From Pseudomonadota bacterium (GTDB lineage Bacteria > Pseudomonadota > Gammaproteobacteria > Burkholderiales > Burkholderiaceae): 56,290 nt of DNA. Where the stretch lies: positions 1 to 56,290 of the forward strand of contig JAJXUC010000009.1 in NCBI GenBank assembly GCA_021783435.1. The letters are read 5' to 3'. The stretch's first letter is position 1. Every line of letters starts with the position of its first letter. A program made the position numbers and the translations under genes. The notes beneath the pieces were generated by a model that did not search any database, was not told the origin of the DNA, and saw only the letters and a program-made list of their open reading frames with translations. Below, one piece after another: positions 36,000 through 45,667 of the stretch.

Positions 36000-37181
36000 A
36001 TGCCCTGCGTCGACCTCGTCTATTTCAACGCCGGTGGCGGCCACCGTGCCTCGGCCCTGGCGCTGCAGCAGGCCATCACCGCACGCGACCTGGGCTGGAC
36101 CGTGCGGCTGGTCAATCTCACCGAGGTGCTCGACCCGCAGGGCAGTTTTCGCAAGCTCACGGGCATCGCCCCGGAAGACCTGTACAACAAGCGCCTGGCG
36201 CACGGCCTGACGCTGGGCCTGGCGCAGGAGCTCAAGCTGCTGCAGGCGCTCATCCGGCTGGCACACCAGCCCCTGCTCAAGTCGCTGCAGCAGCATTGGC
36301 TGCGCACCGAGCCGGACATGGTGGTCTCGCTCATCCCCAACTTCAACCGCGCCCTTGGCCAGAGCCTCGCGGCCAGCCTGCCGGGGGTGCCGTTCGTGAC
36401 CGTGCTCACCGATCTGGCCGACCATCCGCCGCATTTCTGGATCGAACCCGGGCTCGCCCAGCATGTGGTGTGCGGCAGCCCCCGCGCCGTGCAACAAGCC
36501 CGTGCGGCCGGCCATCCAGCGGCGCATATCCACCCCACATCGGGCATGATCATCCGGCCGGATTTCTACGGTGAGCCGACCGACTTCGACCGCGCCGCGC
36601 GACTGCAAGCCCTGGGCCTGGACCCGGCTCGTCCCACCGGCGTGCTGATGTTCGGCGGCCACGGCTCGCGCAGCATGCTGGGCATCGCCCAGCGCCTGCC
36701 CGAGGTGCAACTCGTTGTGATGTGCGGCCACAATGCCAGGCTTGCCGACAAGCTGCGCGCCCTGCCGGCCACGGCGCCGCGCCTGATTCTGGGCTTCACG
36801 CCGGACGTGGCCGCGTGGATGCGCCTGGGTGACTTTTTCATCGGCAAACCCGGCCCTGGCGCCTTGAGCGAGGCCCTGCAGCTCGGCCTGCCTGTGGTCG
36901 TCACGCGCAATGCCTGGACCATGCCGCAGGAGCGCTACAACACCGACTGGGTGCGCGACAACGGCTTCGGGCTGGTGCTGCGCAGCTTTCGCGGCATCGA
37001 CGCCGCGCTGCCCGAACTGCTTGCCGCGCTGCCGGCCTACCGCAAACGCGTGGCCGCTTACCGCAATCGCGCGGTGTTCGAAGTGCCTGGCATTCTCGAG
37101 CGCATCCTGCGCGCCAGCGCATCGACCGCGCCACTCGATCTTGCCGTCCCGGGGGCGCTGTCCGGTTCGCGCTGCCCATGA
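36000..37181 (+). CDS. Glycosyltransferase, MGDG synthase/GT28-like
   Basis: 393-aa protein with a GT-B fold. The N-terminal GGGHRASA (residues 12-19) and the C-terminal nucleotide-sugar motif GKPGPGALSEALQLGLPVV near 282-300 resemble processive diacylglycerol glycosyltransferases and MurG. A bacterial MGDG-synthase-like or lipid-glycosylating role is likely, at the inner face of the membrane. It starts 43 bp after the ABC ATPase and overlaps the MocA-like gene by 4 bp (ATGA). The sugar and acceptor are not known. Confidence 0.78.
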   Translation: MPCVDLVYFNAGGGHRASALALQQAITARDLGWTVRLVNLTEVLDPQGSFRKLTGIAPEDLYNKRLAHGLTLGLAQELKLLQALIRLAHQPLLKSLQQHWLRTEPDMVVSLIPNFNRALGQSLAASLPGVPFVTVLTDLADHPPHFWIEPGLAQHVVCGSPRAVQQARAAGHPAAHIHPTSGMIIRPDFYGEPTDFDRAARLQALGLDPARPTGVLMFGGHGSRSMLGIAQRLPEVQLVVMCGHNARLADKLRALPATAPRLILGFTPDVAAWMRLGDFFIGKPGPGALSEALQLGLPVVVTRNAWTMPQERYNTDWVRDNGFGLVLRSFRGIDAALPELLAALPAYRKRVAAYRNRAVFEVPGILERILRASASTAPLDLAVPGALSGSRCP

Positions 37182-37735
37182 TCCAGGGACTCCTGCTCGC
37201 GGCCGGGCGCTCGCGCCGATTCGGGACCGACAAGCGCTGGGCCACCGTGTCGGGCCGGCCAATGGCGCTGCACAGCGCGCTGCAATGGCGTGCCGCCCTG
37301 GCGCAGGTGCTCGTCGTCCTGCGCGGCGAGGACGCTGAACTGGCCGCGCTCTTGCTCCAAGCTGGCATGGCGTTCACCCATTGTCCGGAGTCCGCACGGG
37401 GCATGGGCCACAGCCTGGCCCATGGCGTGAGGCACACGGCTCAGGCGGCCGGCTGGGTGATCGGCCTGGCCGACATGCCGCTGCTGCGTCCCGCCAGCAT
37501 CGCCGCCGTGGCGCAAGCCGTGGCGGCGGGGCGCATCGTCGTGCCGCAACACCTCGGCCAGCGCGGGCACCCCGTCGGCTTCGACCGGGCGTTCGGCCCG
37601 GACTTGATGGCCTTGCAGGGCGACTCGGGCGCTCGCGGCGTGCTGAAGGCTCACCCTCATGCCGTGCAGGCTCTGGAGCTGGATGACCCCGGGGTCTTGC
37701 TCGACGTCGACCTCCCGGAGCAGCTGCCGCGGTAA
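37178..37735 (+). CDS. mocA: MocA/MobA-like molybdopterin nucleotidyltransferase
   Basis: 185-aa NTP-transferase. The N-terminal loop LLLAAGRSRRFGTDKR is the nucleotide-binding signature, and GLADMPLLRP and GQRGHPVGFDRAF match MocA, which transfers CMP to molybdopterin to make the MCD cofactor used by xanthine-oxidase-family enzymes such as CO dehydrogenase. Its stop lies 16 bp from the stop of xdhC, at the tail end of the convergent cox cluster, which supports this role over MobA. It overlaps the upstream glycosyltransferase by 4 bp. Confidence 0.8.
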   Translation: MIQGLLLAAGRSRRFGTDKRWATVSGRPMALHSALQWRAALAQVLVVLRGEDAELAALLLQAGMAFTHCPESARGMGHSLAHGVRHTAQAAGWVIGLADMPLLRPASIAAVAQAVAAGRIVVPQHLGQRGHPVGFDRAFGPDLMALQGDSGARGVLKAHPHAVQALELDDPGVLLDVDLPEQLPR

Positions 37736-37751
37736 GCCGCCGCAGCGGTGT

Positions 37752-38813
37752 TCACGACGCGGCGAAGCAAGTCTCGGCTCCAGGATCATTGGCGTTGACG
37801 CCGAGTTGGTCTTTTGCCTGGCGCACGTCCAGGTCGCGCGGCAAGGGCACGCCGTTTTTCACCGCGAGGATTTCAGCCATCACGCTGACCGCGATTTCGG
37901 GAGGTGTCTTGCTGCCGATGTAGATGCCGATGGGGCCGCGCAGCCGCTCCAGCTCAAGCTCGGTCTGCTCGAAGTGGACGATGAGCCGCTCCTTGCGCTG
38001 GCCGTTGTTGCGCCGCGAGCCGATGGCGCCGACGTAGAACGCGTCGGTGTGGATGGCTTCCAGCAGCGCCAGGTCATCGAGCTTGGGGTCGTGGGTGAGC
38101 GCGACGACGCAGCTGCGCCGGTCGGGATTGAACGCGGCGACCACATCGTCCGGCATCTCGGTGAGCAGCTTGGCGCCGGGCACGTTCCAGCCGGCGCGGT
38201 ATTCCTCGCGCGGATCGCATACCGTCACCGCAAAGCCGCAGGACAGCGCCATGGTCGCCAGATAGGCGGCGAGTTGTCCGGCGCCGATGAGCAGCATGCG
38301 GTATTCCGGGCCGAAGGTGTTGACCAGCACATGCGCATCCAGCGCCACGTCACTGGGCACGCCGGCAGGCTGCAGCCACACGCAGCCGTCATCCAGCCCC
38401 AGGTGGCGGTGCATCAAGCGGCCGGATTCGAGCGCCGTCACCAGCTCCGCCAGCAGCGCAGGATCGGGGTCGAACTCGAGCACCAGCTCCAGCGTGCCGC
38501 CGCAGGGCAGGCCGAAGCGGTGAGCCTCGTCGGCGGAGACGCCGTATTGCACGCGCTGCGGCGCACCGCTGGGGAACTGTACGGCCGTGCCCGCGCTCCG
38601 GTTGATGGCGGTGTATCGGTCGATGAGGTCATCTTCGATGCAGCCGCCCGATACCGATCCCGCCACCGCGCCATCGTCGCGCAAGGCCATGATCGAGCCC
38701 ACCGGGCGTGGCGAAGACCCCCAGGTGCGGGTGACGGTGGCCAGCAGTGCGTGATGCCCGGCCTGTCGCCAATCGCGCAGGGTACGCAGCACGAGCAGAT
38801 CGATGTTCTCCAT
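37752..38813 (-). CDS. XdhC/CoxF-family Moco maturation factor
   Basis: 353-aa XdhC-type chaperone that binds sulfurated molybdenum cofactor and hands it to a molybdenum hydroxylase. The N-terminal XdhC_CoxI domain has VTRTWGSSPRPVGSIMAL and GSVSGGCIEDDL; the C-terminal Rossmann domain has RMLLIGAGQLAAYLA and YVGAIGSRRNNGQRKERL. It is the last gene of the minus-strand cox series, 12 bp behind coxG, and presumably matures CoxL. Confidence 0.9.
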   Translation of the reverse strand: MENIDLLVLRTLRDWRQAGHHALLATVTRTWGSSPRPVGSIMALRDDGAVAGSVSGGCIEDDLIDRYTAINRSAGTAVQFPSGAPQRVQYGVSADEAHRFGLPCGGTLELVLEFDPDPALLAELVTALESGRLMHRHLGLDDGCVWLQPAGVPSDVALDAHVLVNTFGPEYRMLLIGAGQLAAYLATMALSCGFAVTVCDPREEYRAGWNVPGAKLLTEMPDDVVAAFNPDRRSCVVALTHDPKLDDLALLEAIHTDAFYVGAIGSRRNNGQRKERLIVHFEQTELELERLRGPIGIYIGSKTPPEIAVSVMAEILAVKNGVPLPRDLDVRQAKDQLGVNANDPGAETCFAAS

Positions 38814-38825
38814 GGTGGGGCCTCC

Positions 38826-39407
38826 TCAGGTCTGTCCATGCCATAGCCAGATCAGCGCCAGAACCAGTGCAACGGCTGCGGCGATCCAGGCGAATGGCAG
38901 GCCGCGCGCCTTGCGCGGACCGGGAGCGGTCGGGACGTGATCGGCCGCCGCGGCTGGATGCAGCGCCTGCATTTGCTGGTCGAAGCGCTTGAAGAAATCC
39001 TCGGCGATGGAGCGGGCAGCGCCGTCGATCAGGCGTTGACCGATCTGCGCAATCTTTCCCCCGACGGTGGCGTGAACCGTGTACTGCAAAACGCAACCGC
39101 CGCCATCGTCGCGATCGGCCAGCCGCACTTGCGCCTCCCCCTTGCCGAAGCCGGCAGCGCCGCCCTGGCCGTCGAAAGCGATGATGTAGCTGTCGGGGGG
39201 CTGGATATCACGCAATTCCAGCCGGCCCTTGAACTTGGCTGCCACCGGGCCGATGCGCAGGGCCAGGGTGGTGTCGTAGTGCGTGGGATCGGTGGCGATC
39301 AGTTGCTCGCAACCGGGTATGCACTGCTGCAGGATGGCGGCGTCATTCAGCGCATCCCATGCCTGCTGGCGGGTGACGGTCAGCGGGCGATTTCCTTGCA
39401 GGTCCAT
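38826..39407 (-). CDS. coxG: CoxG-like carbon monoxide dehydrogenase accessory protein
   Basis: 193-aa protein with a START/SRPBCC-type CoxG domain (LTVTRQQAWDALNDAAILQQCIPGCEQL, then SYIIAFDGQGGAAGFGKGEAQVRL) followed by a linker and a C-terminal membrane helix (PFAWIAAAVALVLALIWLW). CoxG homologues have been linked to membrane attachment of CO dehydrogenase and to quinone handling. Located between coxE and xdhC with 12- to 20-bp gaps, so in one transcript. Confidence 0.88.
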   Translation of the reverse strand: MDLQGNRPLTVTRQQAWDALNDAAILQQCIPGCEQLIATDPTHYDTTLALRIGPVAAKFKGRLELRDIQPPDSYIIAFDGQGGAAGFGKGEAQVRLADRDDGGGCVLQYTVHATVGGKIAQIGQRLIDGAARSIAEDFFKRFDQQMQALHPAAAADHVPTAPGPRKARGLPFAWIAAAVALVLALIWLWHGQT

Positions 39408-39427
39408 CGGTGCAGTCCTTTCATGGC

Positions 39428-40609
39428 CTAGTGTTGACGGATCAGCGCAGCCAGGCTGCTCGCCAGCTGCTCCAGACTGACCAGGTTATGCACGGCAAGC
39501 ATGGCATGGGCTCGACGGTGAAGTGCTGCAGCGCCACGCGCGCTGGGTTCGTAGCCGTCGAACCGCAGCAGCGGGTTGAGCCACAACAGCCGCCGGCAGT
39601 GACGCAGCAGCCAGGTGAGCTCGGCATCCAGAACGTCTGGCTCTCCGGTGTCCAGGCCGTCGCTGATGAGCAGCACTAAGGTGCGACGCCCCACCAGGCG
39701 CCGACTGTGCGCGAGGCGCAGCGCAGACAGCGATGCACCCAACTGCGTGCCGCCGGCAAAGTCGGCGATGCGGGTGTTGACGTCGGCCAGCATGATGTCG
39801 GTATCGGCGTGCCGGAAGGCCACGGTGAGGTCGGTGAGACGCGTGCCGAAGGCGAACACATCGCGCTGGCGCAGAGTGCGGGTCGATGCGTGCAAAAACG
39901 CGAGCAGCAAACGGATGTAGCGCTCCATCGAGCCGGAGACATCCACCACCACCAGCAGCGGTAGCGGCTGGCGCCGTCGTCGCAGTCGCGGCAGTTCCAT
40001 CCACTCGCCGCCGGTGCGCGCGGCGCGCCGCATCACCCCTGGCCAATGGGCGCGAAAGCCGCGGCAGTCGGGTTCGGTACGGCGGGAAGGCAGGCAAGGA
40101 ATGGGCAGTGGGATATCACGGGCCAGACGCTCGACGAGGCGGTATTCCTGCCCGCCCAGAGCGTTGAAATCGGCGTGCCGCAGGCGCTGCGCTGCGCTGG
40201 CGGTCATGAAGGCATCGATGTCCACCTGGTCATCGGCCGGGGGGCGTTGGGCCGCGGGGGGCTGGCGCGGCGCCAGAGCTTCGCGAACGCGGGGGTGGCG
40301 TTTGGACGGCTCGGCCCGGCCTTCGGCGCTGGGCAGCAGTTGCGCCAGCAATCGACTGGCGACCTTGGGGTCGCGGAAGAAGGCGTCGAACAGCTCCCGG
40401 AAGACCAGGCGGTCTTGCTCGCGGCTGACGAGCACGGTCTCCAGCGCGGCGCCCAGGTCGATGCGTTGATCCACGCCGACCAACACCGCGGCTTGTCCGG
40501 CCAGAGCGATGCGCGCGCTGTCCGTGCGCACGCCGGCACGGCGCAAGGCGCGCCCGAACCCGGCAAGGTTGTCGGCGAATTTGCCATGGCGGGCATCTCC
40601 GAGTTGCAT
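39428..40609 (-). CDS. coxE: CoxE-like VWA-domain protein
   Basis: 393-aa VWA_CoxE protein. The MIDAS motif DVSGSM starts near residue 223, followed by FAFGTRLTDLT and LISDGLDTGEPD. The N-terminal half (FADNLAGFGRALRRAGVRTDS) is the usual CoxE helical region. With the MoxR-type ATPase CoxD it forms a chaperone pair that in Oligotropha-type systems inserts the sulfur and copper into the Mo site. coxD ends 10 bp upstream. Confidence 0.88.
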   Translation of the reverse strand: MQLGDARHGKFADNLAGFGRALRRAGVRTDSARIALAGQAAVLVGVDQRIDLGAALETVLVSREQDRLVFRELFDAFFRDPKVASRLLAQLLPSAEGRAEPSKRHPRVREALAPRQPPAAQRPPADDQVDIDAFMTASAAQRLRHADFNALGGQEYRLVERLARDIPLPIPCLPSRRTEPDCRGFRAHWPGVMRRAARTGGEWMELPRLRRRRQPLPLLVVVDVSGSMERYIRLLLAFLHASTRTLRQRDVFAFGTRLTDLTVAFRHADTDIMLADVNTRIADFAGGTQLGASLSALRLAHSRRLVGRRTLVLLISDGLDTGEPDVLDAELTWLLRHCRRLLWLNPLLRFDGYEPSARGAAALHRRAHAMLAVHNLVSLEQLASSLAALIRQH

Positions 40610-40619
40610 GGCGGAGTTT

Positions 40620-41540
40620 TCAGCCGACTGGGGCGTTGGCGGCGTCGGCCGGAATCAGCAGCTCGGCGGCCAGGTCGCGGGAGAGTGCGGCCACGTCCTC
40701 GCGCTGCTTGAACAGGATGCCGGCGGTGTCGCTGATCACTTCGGGGTCGAGCGTGAGGGTGTCAAGTGCGACCAAAGCCTTGGCCCATTCCACGCTCTCG
40801 GCAATCCCCGGGACACGCTGGAAGCTGCCGGCGAACGGGGCGCTGCGCAGCCGCGCGACGAACGCGGCCACTTGCCGCGAGAGCTCGGCGCGGGCCTGTG
40901 GCACCTGGGCCTGGACGATGGCCAGCTCGCGCTCGCGCTCGGGGTAGTCCAGCCAGTGGTACAGGCAGCGGCGCTTGATGGCATCGTTCAGCTCGCGGGT
41001 GCGGTTGCTGGTGAGGATGGTCACGGGCGTGGCGACGGCGCGGACCGTGCCTAGTTCGGGAATGCTGACTTGGTATTCACCCAGGTATTCCAGCAAGAAG
41101 GCCTCGAAGGGCTCATCCGCGCGGTCGACTTCGTCGATGAGCAAGACGACTCCGGGCTCCGGAGCCTGCAGCGCCTGCAGCAGCGGACGGTGGATGAGAT
41201 AGCGCTCCTGGTAGACCTCGCGCTCAATTTGCGCCGCTTCGGCGCGACCCTCGGCAGCGCGCATGTGCAACAACTGCGCGGCGTAATTCCACTCGTAAAG
41301 TGCCTCGCGTTGTTCGAGACCGTCGTAGCACTGCAGTCGCAGGATCGCCCGGCCGAGCGCCGTGGCCAGCGCCTTGGCCAGTTCGGTTTTGCCGACGCCG
41401 GGTTCGCCTTCCAGCAACAGCGGGCGTTGCAGCCGCAGAGCCAGGAACACGGCCGTGGCCAACCGTCTGTCGGCATAGTAGCCAGCCGTCTGCAAAGCCG
41501 CCATGAGGGCATCGATGCTGGCTGGAGGAGCGTTTGTCAT
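40620..41540 (-). CDS. coxD: CoxD-like MoxR-family AAA+ ATPase
   Basis: 306-aa AAA+ ATPase with Walker A GEPGVGKTE (near 44-52), Walker B VLLIDEVDRADEPFEAFLLEYL and sensor-1 ILTSNRTRELNDAIKRR. CoxD is required for maturation of the CODH active site, acting as an ATP-driven chaperone with CoxE. It is separated from coxM by 114 bp, where no gene is seen, but the direction and family support the same operon. Confidence 0.9.
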   Translation of the reverse strand: MTNAPPASIDALMAALQTAGYYADRRLATAVFLALRLQRPLLLEGEPGVGKTELAKALATALGRAILRLQCYDGLEQREALYEWNYAAQLLHMRAAEGRAEAAQIEREVYQERYLIHRPLLQALQAPEPGVVLLIDEVDRADEPFEAFLLEYLGEYQVSIPELGTVRAVATPVTILTSNRTRELNDAIKRRCLYHWLDYPERERELAIVQAQVPQARAELSRQVAAFVARLRSAPFAGSFQRVPGIAESVEWAKALVALDTLTLDPEVISDTAGILFKQREDVAALSRDLAAELLIPADAANAPVG

Positions 41541-41654
41541 GATGGCTTGTGAGGGGTGGAGTCAGCATCGCACGCGCACTCCAGGTCCGCAGGCGTTGCG
41601 GGCCTCATGCAGCACAGACCGGCGAATCGGATGCGATGCTCCGGGCGCTCACGC

Positions 41655-42449
41655 TCAGCCGGCCAGGGACTTGGCGACGGCGCGCTGGGTCATCACGCCG
41701 ATGAGGTGGGCACGGTAAGCGGCTGAACCGTGCAGATCGCTGCTGAGCTCGCTGTCGTCCATGACAACCTTGGCTGCGGCTTCCGGGGTGTAGCTGGCGT
41801 TGAGTGCGGATTCCAGGGCGGCGTGGCGAAAGACGCCGTTGCCGCCGCCAGTCACGGCCACGCGCACGCCGCCTGCGGTCTGCGCCACGAAGACGCCGAT
41901 CAGCGCGAAGCGTGATGCGGGTTGTTTGAACTTCATGTACGCGGCGCGCCTGGGGATGGGGAAACTGACGGCGGTCAGGATCTCGTCGTCTTGAAGCGCG
42001 GTGGTGAACAGGCCGACGAAGAAGGCGTCCGCGGCGATCTGCCGTCGCGTGGTGTGCACCGTGCCGCCGAGTCCGAGCAAGGCGCTTGGGTAGCAGGCGC
42101 TGGGATCGTTGTTGGCGAGCGAGCCGCCCAAGGTGCCCATGGCGCGCACCTGGCGGTCGCCGATGTGCGCGGCCAAGTCGGCCAGCGCGGGCAGGGCCGA
42201 GCGCACCTCGGCGCTGGCGGCGACGTCGGCATGGCGTGTCATCGCGCCGATGCGCAAGGCGTCGCCCTCGCGGCGGATGCCGGCAAGATCGGCGATGCCG
42301 GCAAGGTCGACCAGTGACTCGGGGCGCGACAGTCGCAGCTTCATCGAGGCCAGCAGGCTTTGCCCGCCCGCCAGTGGCTTGGCTCCGGCGCTGGCGCACC
42401 GCTGCGCATCGGCCGCGGTCGATGCACGTTCCAGATTGAAGGCGTACAT
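41655..42449 (-). CDS. coxM: CO dehydrogenase-type FAD-binding medium subunit
   Basis: 264-aa FAD subunit of the xanthine oxidase family. Both flavin motifs are present: AGGQSLLASMKLR at 27-39 and TLGGSLANND at 106-115. The C-terminal CODH_FAD domain (AYMKFKQPASRFALIGVFVA) is complete. It passes electrons from the iron-sulfur subunit onward. It is 12 bp downstream of coxL, giving the S-L-M order typical of form II clusters. Confidence 0.92.
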   Translation of the reverse strand: MYAFNLERASTAADAQRCASAGAKPLAGGQSLLASMKLRLSRPESLVDLAGIADLAGIRREGDALRIGAMTRHADVAASAEVRSALPALADLAAHIGDRQVRAMGTLGGSLANNDPSACYPSALLGLGGTVHTTRRQIAADAFFVGLFTTALQDDEILTAVSFPIPRRAAYMKFKQPASRFALIGVFVAQTAGGVRVAVTGGGNGVFRHAALESALNASYTPEAAAKVVMDDSELSSDLHGSAAYRAHLIGVMTQRAVAKSLAG

Positions 42450-42461
42450 GATGCTGTCTCC

Positions 42462-44837
42462 TCAGACTTGTGCGGCGTGGATGGCGTCCCACACGCGGTA
42501 GGGCGTGGCGGGCATGTCGAAATCCTTGATACCCAGGGGGGCGAGGGCATCGAGCACGGCGTTGATCACCGCCGGCGGCGAGCCGATGGCGCCGGCCTCG
42601 CCGCAGCCCTTGGTGCCCAGTGGGTTGTGCAGGCAGGGCGTGCAAATGGTGTCGAGCTGGAGCAGGGGCATGTCGTCAGCCCGCGGCATGGCGTAGTCCG
42701 AGAACGAACCGGTGAGCAGTTGCCCGGTTTCCGGGTCGTACACGCATTGCTCCAGCAGGGCCTGGCCGATGCCTTGGGCGATGCCGCCGTGCACCTGGCC
42801 CTCGACGATCATGGGATTGATGATGGTGCCGAAGTCGTCCACTGCGGTAAACCGGTCCACCCGCGTGACCCCTGTGGCGGGGTCGATTTCCACCTCGCAG
42901 ATGTAGGTGCCGGCCGGGTAGGTGAAGTTGGTCGGGTCGTAGAAGGCGGTCTCGTTCAGCCCCGGCTCCAGCTTGTCCAGCGGGTAGTTGTGAGGGACGT
43001 AGGCGGCGAGCGAAACCTGGGCGAAGGGCACGCTCTTGTCGGTTCCCTTGACGGTGAAGACGCCGTTGGCGAATTCGATGTCAGCGTCGCTGGCCTCCAG
43101 CAGGTGCGCGGCGATTTTCTTGGCTTTGGTCTCGATTTTGTCCAATGCCCGCATCAGCGCGGCGCCGCCGACGCTGATGGAGCGCGAGCCGTAGGTGCCC
43201 ATGCCGAAGGGCACGCGTCCGGTGTCACCATGCACGATGTCCACGCTCTCCACCGGCACGCCAAGCCGTGCCGCCACGACTTGCGCGAAGGTGGTTTCAT
43301 GCCCTTGGCCGTGGCTGTGGGAACCGGTGAAGACCGTGACGCTCCCGGTGGGATGGACACGAACTTCGCCGCATTCGAACAAACCCGCGCGGGCTCCCAG
43401 CGCGCCAGCGATATTGCTCGGAGCCAGGCCGCAGGCCTCGATGTAGCTGGAGTAGCCGATGCCTCGGCGCATGCCCTTGGCCTCGCTGGCGGCACGGCGG
43501 GCGGGGAACCCGGCGACGTCGGCTAATTCCTGCGCCCGGGTCATGCAGCCGAGATAGTCGCCGGTGTCATACTGCAGCGCCACCGGGGTCTGATGGGGCC
43601 ACTGGTTGATGAAATTGCGACGGCGGATCTCGTCCTGTCCCAGACCCAATTCCCACCCGCAGCGCGTGACCAGCCGTTCGAGCAGATAGGTGGCCTCGGG
43701 CCGGCCAGCGCCGCGATAAGCGTCCACCGGCGCGGTGTTGGTGAACCAGGCATCGACTTCGACATAGATCTGCGGGGTCCTGTACTGCCCGGCCAGGAGC
43801 GTGCCGTAGAGTATGGTGGGGATGGCGGTCGAGAACGTCGATAGGTAGGCGCCCATCGCGGCGTGGGTGTGCACCCGCAGGGCCAGGAAATGGCCGTCTT
43901 TGTCCAGCGCCATCTCGGCATGACTGACATGGTCGCGGCCATGTGCATCCGACAGGAACGCTTCGCTGCGGTCAGCGGTCCACTTGATCGGCCGGTTGAG
44001 TTTTTTGGATGCCCAGGTGAGGCAGACGTCCTCGGCGTAAAGGTAGATCTTGGAGCCGAAGCCGCCACCCACGTCCGGGGCGATGACGCGCACCTTGTGC
44101 TCCGGCAGGCCCATGACGAAGGCCGTCATCAGCAGGCGCTCGACGTGCGGATTCTGGTTGGCCACGTAGAGCGTGTAGTCGTCGGAGCTGCGGTTGTAGT
44201 GGCCGATCGCCGCGCGCGGCTCCATCGCGTTGGGCACGAGACGGTTGTTCACCAGATCGAGCTTGGTGATATGGGCGGCCTGCGCGAAGGCAGCTTCCAC
44301 GGCGGCCTTGTCGCCGAGCGCCCACTTGTAGCAGTGGTTGTCGGCAGCCACGTCATGGATGGTGGTCGCCTTGGCCGCATCGGTGACGCGCGTGACGGCG
44401 GGCAGCACGTCGTAGTCGACTTCCACCAGTTCGGCGGCGTTCTTCGCCTCCTCCAGCGTTTCGGCCACGACCATCGCGACATGGTCGCCAACGTAGCGCA
44501 CCTTGCCCTGCGCCAGGATGGGATGGGGCGGCTCTTTCATCGGCGTGCCGTCGGTGCTGGTGATGAGCCAGCCGCAGGGCAGACCGCCGACCTTGTCGGC
44601 CGCCACGTCGGCGCCGGTGTAGATCGCCAGCACGCCCGGTGCGGCGAGGGCGGCTTTCGTGTCGATGCCCTTGATCACGGCGTGGCCGTGGGGAGAGCGC
44701 ACAAAAACGGCATGCGTCTGGCGCTCGAGTTGGATGTCGTCGGTGTACTGTCCGCCGCCGGTCAGGAAGCGGTAATCTTCTTTGCGGCGAACGGCTTCGC
44801 CGATGTGGGGGAGCTTGGCAAAATCGGTTGCGCCCAT
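42462..44837 (-). CDS. coxL: Form II CO dehydrogenase-type molybdenum hydroxylase large subunit
   Basis: 791-aa molybdopterin-cytosine-dinucleotide subunit. VGGGFGSK at 257-264 and the active-site loop AYRGAGR at 373-379 (nt 43701-43721) are clear. True form I CODH has AYxCSFR here, with the Cys that binds copper; AYRGAGR defines form II (BMS-type) proteins, so CO oxidation is possible but unproven and another aldehyde or purine-like substrate may be the real one. The ATG at 44837 was chosen because [21 protein letters not shown] is the family start; the open frame extends upstream into the coxS gap. A C-terminal catalytic Glu-region ([21 protein letters not shown]) is intact. Confidence 0.92.
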   Translation of the reverse strand: MGATDFAKLPHIGEAVRRKEDYRFLTGGGQYTDDIQLERQTHAVFVRSPHGHAVIKGIDTKAALAAPGVLAIYTGADVAADKVGGLPCGWLITSTDGTPMKEPPHPILAQGKVRYVGDHVAMVVAETLEEAKNAAELVEVDYDVLPAVTRVTDAAKATTIHDVAADNHCYKWALGDKAAVEAAFAQAAHITKLDLVNNRLVPNAMEPRAAIGHYNRSSDDYTLYVANQNPHVERLLMTAFVMGLPEHKVRVIAPDVGGGFGSKIYLYAEDVCLTWASKKLNRPIKWTADRSEAFLSDAHGRDHVSHAEMALDKDGHFLALRVHTHAAMGAYLSTFSTAIPTILYGTLLAGQYRTPQIYVEVDAWFTNTAPVDAYRGAGRPEATYLLERLVTRCGWELGLGQDEIRRRNFINQWPHQTPVALQYDTGDYLGCMTRAQELADVAGFPARRAASEAKGMRRGIGYSSYIEACGLAPSNIAGALGARAGLFECGEVRVHPTGSVTVFTGSHSHGQGHETTFAQVVAARLGVPVESVDIVHGDTGRVPFGMGTYGSRSISVGGAALMRALDKIETKAKKIAAHLLEASDADIEFANGVFTVKGTDKSVPFAQVSLAAYVPHNYPLDKLEPGLNETAFYDPTNFTYPAGTYICEVEIDPATGVTRVDRFTAVDDFGTIINPMIVEGQVHGGIAQGIGQALLEQCVYDPETGQLLTGSFSDYAMPRADDMPLLQLDTICTPCLHNPLGTKGCGEAGAIGSPPAVINAVLDALAPLGIKDFDMPATPYRVWDAIHAAQV

Positions 44838-44910
44838 GATGGGATTTCCTCGGGGTAGGGGTATGGCGGTGCAGTGCTGGCGGAGCCCGCAGGCTCGCTC
44901 CGATGGGCTT

Positions 44911-45381
44911 TCAGGCCGAGACCATCGCGTCGCGGCCTTGCTGCACCGCCTTGACGATGTTCTGGTAACCGGTGCAGCGGCAGATGTTGCCTTCGAGAAG
45001 TTCACGGATCTCGCCATCACCGGCCTTGGGGTGGTGTTTGCACAAGTCCATGGCGCTCAGCACCATGCCTGGCGTGCAGAAGCCGCATTGCAGGCCGTGG
45101 CATTCCTTGAAGGCGGCTTGCATGGGGTGCAGGTCGCCCTCGGCAGTGGCCAGTCCTTCGATGGTGGTGATGCGCGCGCCTTCGGCCTGCGCCGCCAGGA
45201 TGTTGCAGGACTTCACGGCGCGGTCGTTCATCAGCACGGTGCAGGCGCCGCACTGGGCTGTGTCGCAGCCCACATGGACGCCGGTGAGCCGCAGATGCTC
45301 GCGCAAGGCTTGAGCCAACAGGGTGTTGGGTGCGACGTCGAGCGACACCGCCTTGGCATTGACGGTCAGTGAGACTTGCAT
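44911..45381 (-). CDS. coxS: CO dehydrogenase-type [2Fe-2S] small subunit
   Basis: 156-aa iron-sulfur subunit with two [2Fe-2S] clusters. The plant-ferredoxin-type N-terminal cluster uses Cys39, 44, 47 and 59 ([13 protein letters not shown]) and the C-terminal cluster Cys99, 102, 134 and 136 ([14 protein letters not shown]). Start 45381 gives [14 protein letters not shown]. First gene of the coxSLM series, 73 bp before coxL and divergent from the regulator at 45668. Confidence 0.95.
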   Translation of the reverse strand: MQVSLTVNAKAVSLDVAPNTLLAQALREHLRLTGVHVGCDTAQCGACTVLMNDRAVKSCNILAAQAEGARITTIEGLATAEGDLHPMQAAFKECHGLQCGFCTPGMVLSAMDLCKHHPKAGDGEIRELLEGNICRCTGYQNIVKAVQQGRDAMVSA

Positions 45382-45407
45382 GATGGGCTCCTCGTAGTGT
45401 CGTGCCA

Positions 45408-45420
45408 CAACAGGATGTTG
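45408..45420. promoter_or_regulatory. Short dyad in the coxS / regulator intergenic region
   Basis: CAACA-GGA-TGTTG lies 26-39 bp upstream of the coxS start in the 286-bp divergent region. It could be an operator for the adjacent Fis-HTH regulator. No sigma-54 promoter was found on either strand of this region. Confidence 0.25.
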
Positions 45421-45667
45421 CACACGCCGTTGTTTTGCGTCTCCGATTGTTGAGCGGTGAAGCGCCGGCCTCAAGATCCAGCTCTACGGGTAAACGCGAA
45501 TTTCCGCTTTCACCGATCAGAAATTCTCAAAATGAAACAATGGATAGAAGCGCTGTCGCGTTGTTGCGGCCTTGGCTTCGGCGCGCGGTGTCTGCGCCTA
45601 CGCACAGCCTGGATCACCCGCGCGGCGTTTTCCGGCGAGATGGAGCGCCTCGTGCAAGGAGGGAAGC

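Noticed and set aside
34421..36001. Long open frame (526 codons) antisense to the ABC ATPase
   Set aside because: It is the mirror of a well-supported gene in GC-rich DNA, has His/Gln/Ala-rich low-complexity composition and no motif.
41605..42645. Frame of 346 codons overlapping coxM on the same strand
   Set aside because: Arg-rich composition and complete overlap with the motif-bearing coxM frame mark it as a shadow.
43701..43721. Genuine form I (copper) CO dehydrogenase
   Set aside because: The active-site loop reads AYRGAGR, without the Cys of AYxCSFR, and gene order is S-L-M.
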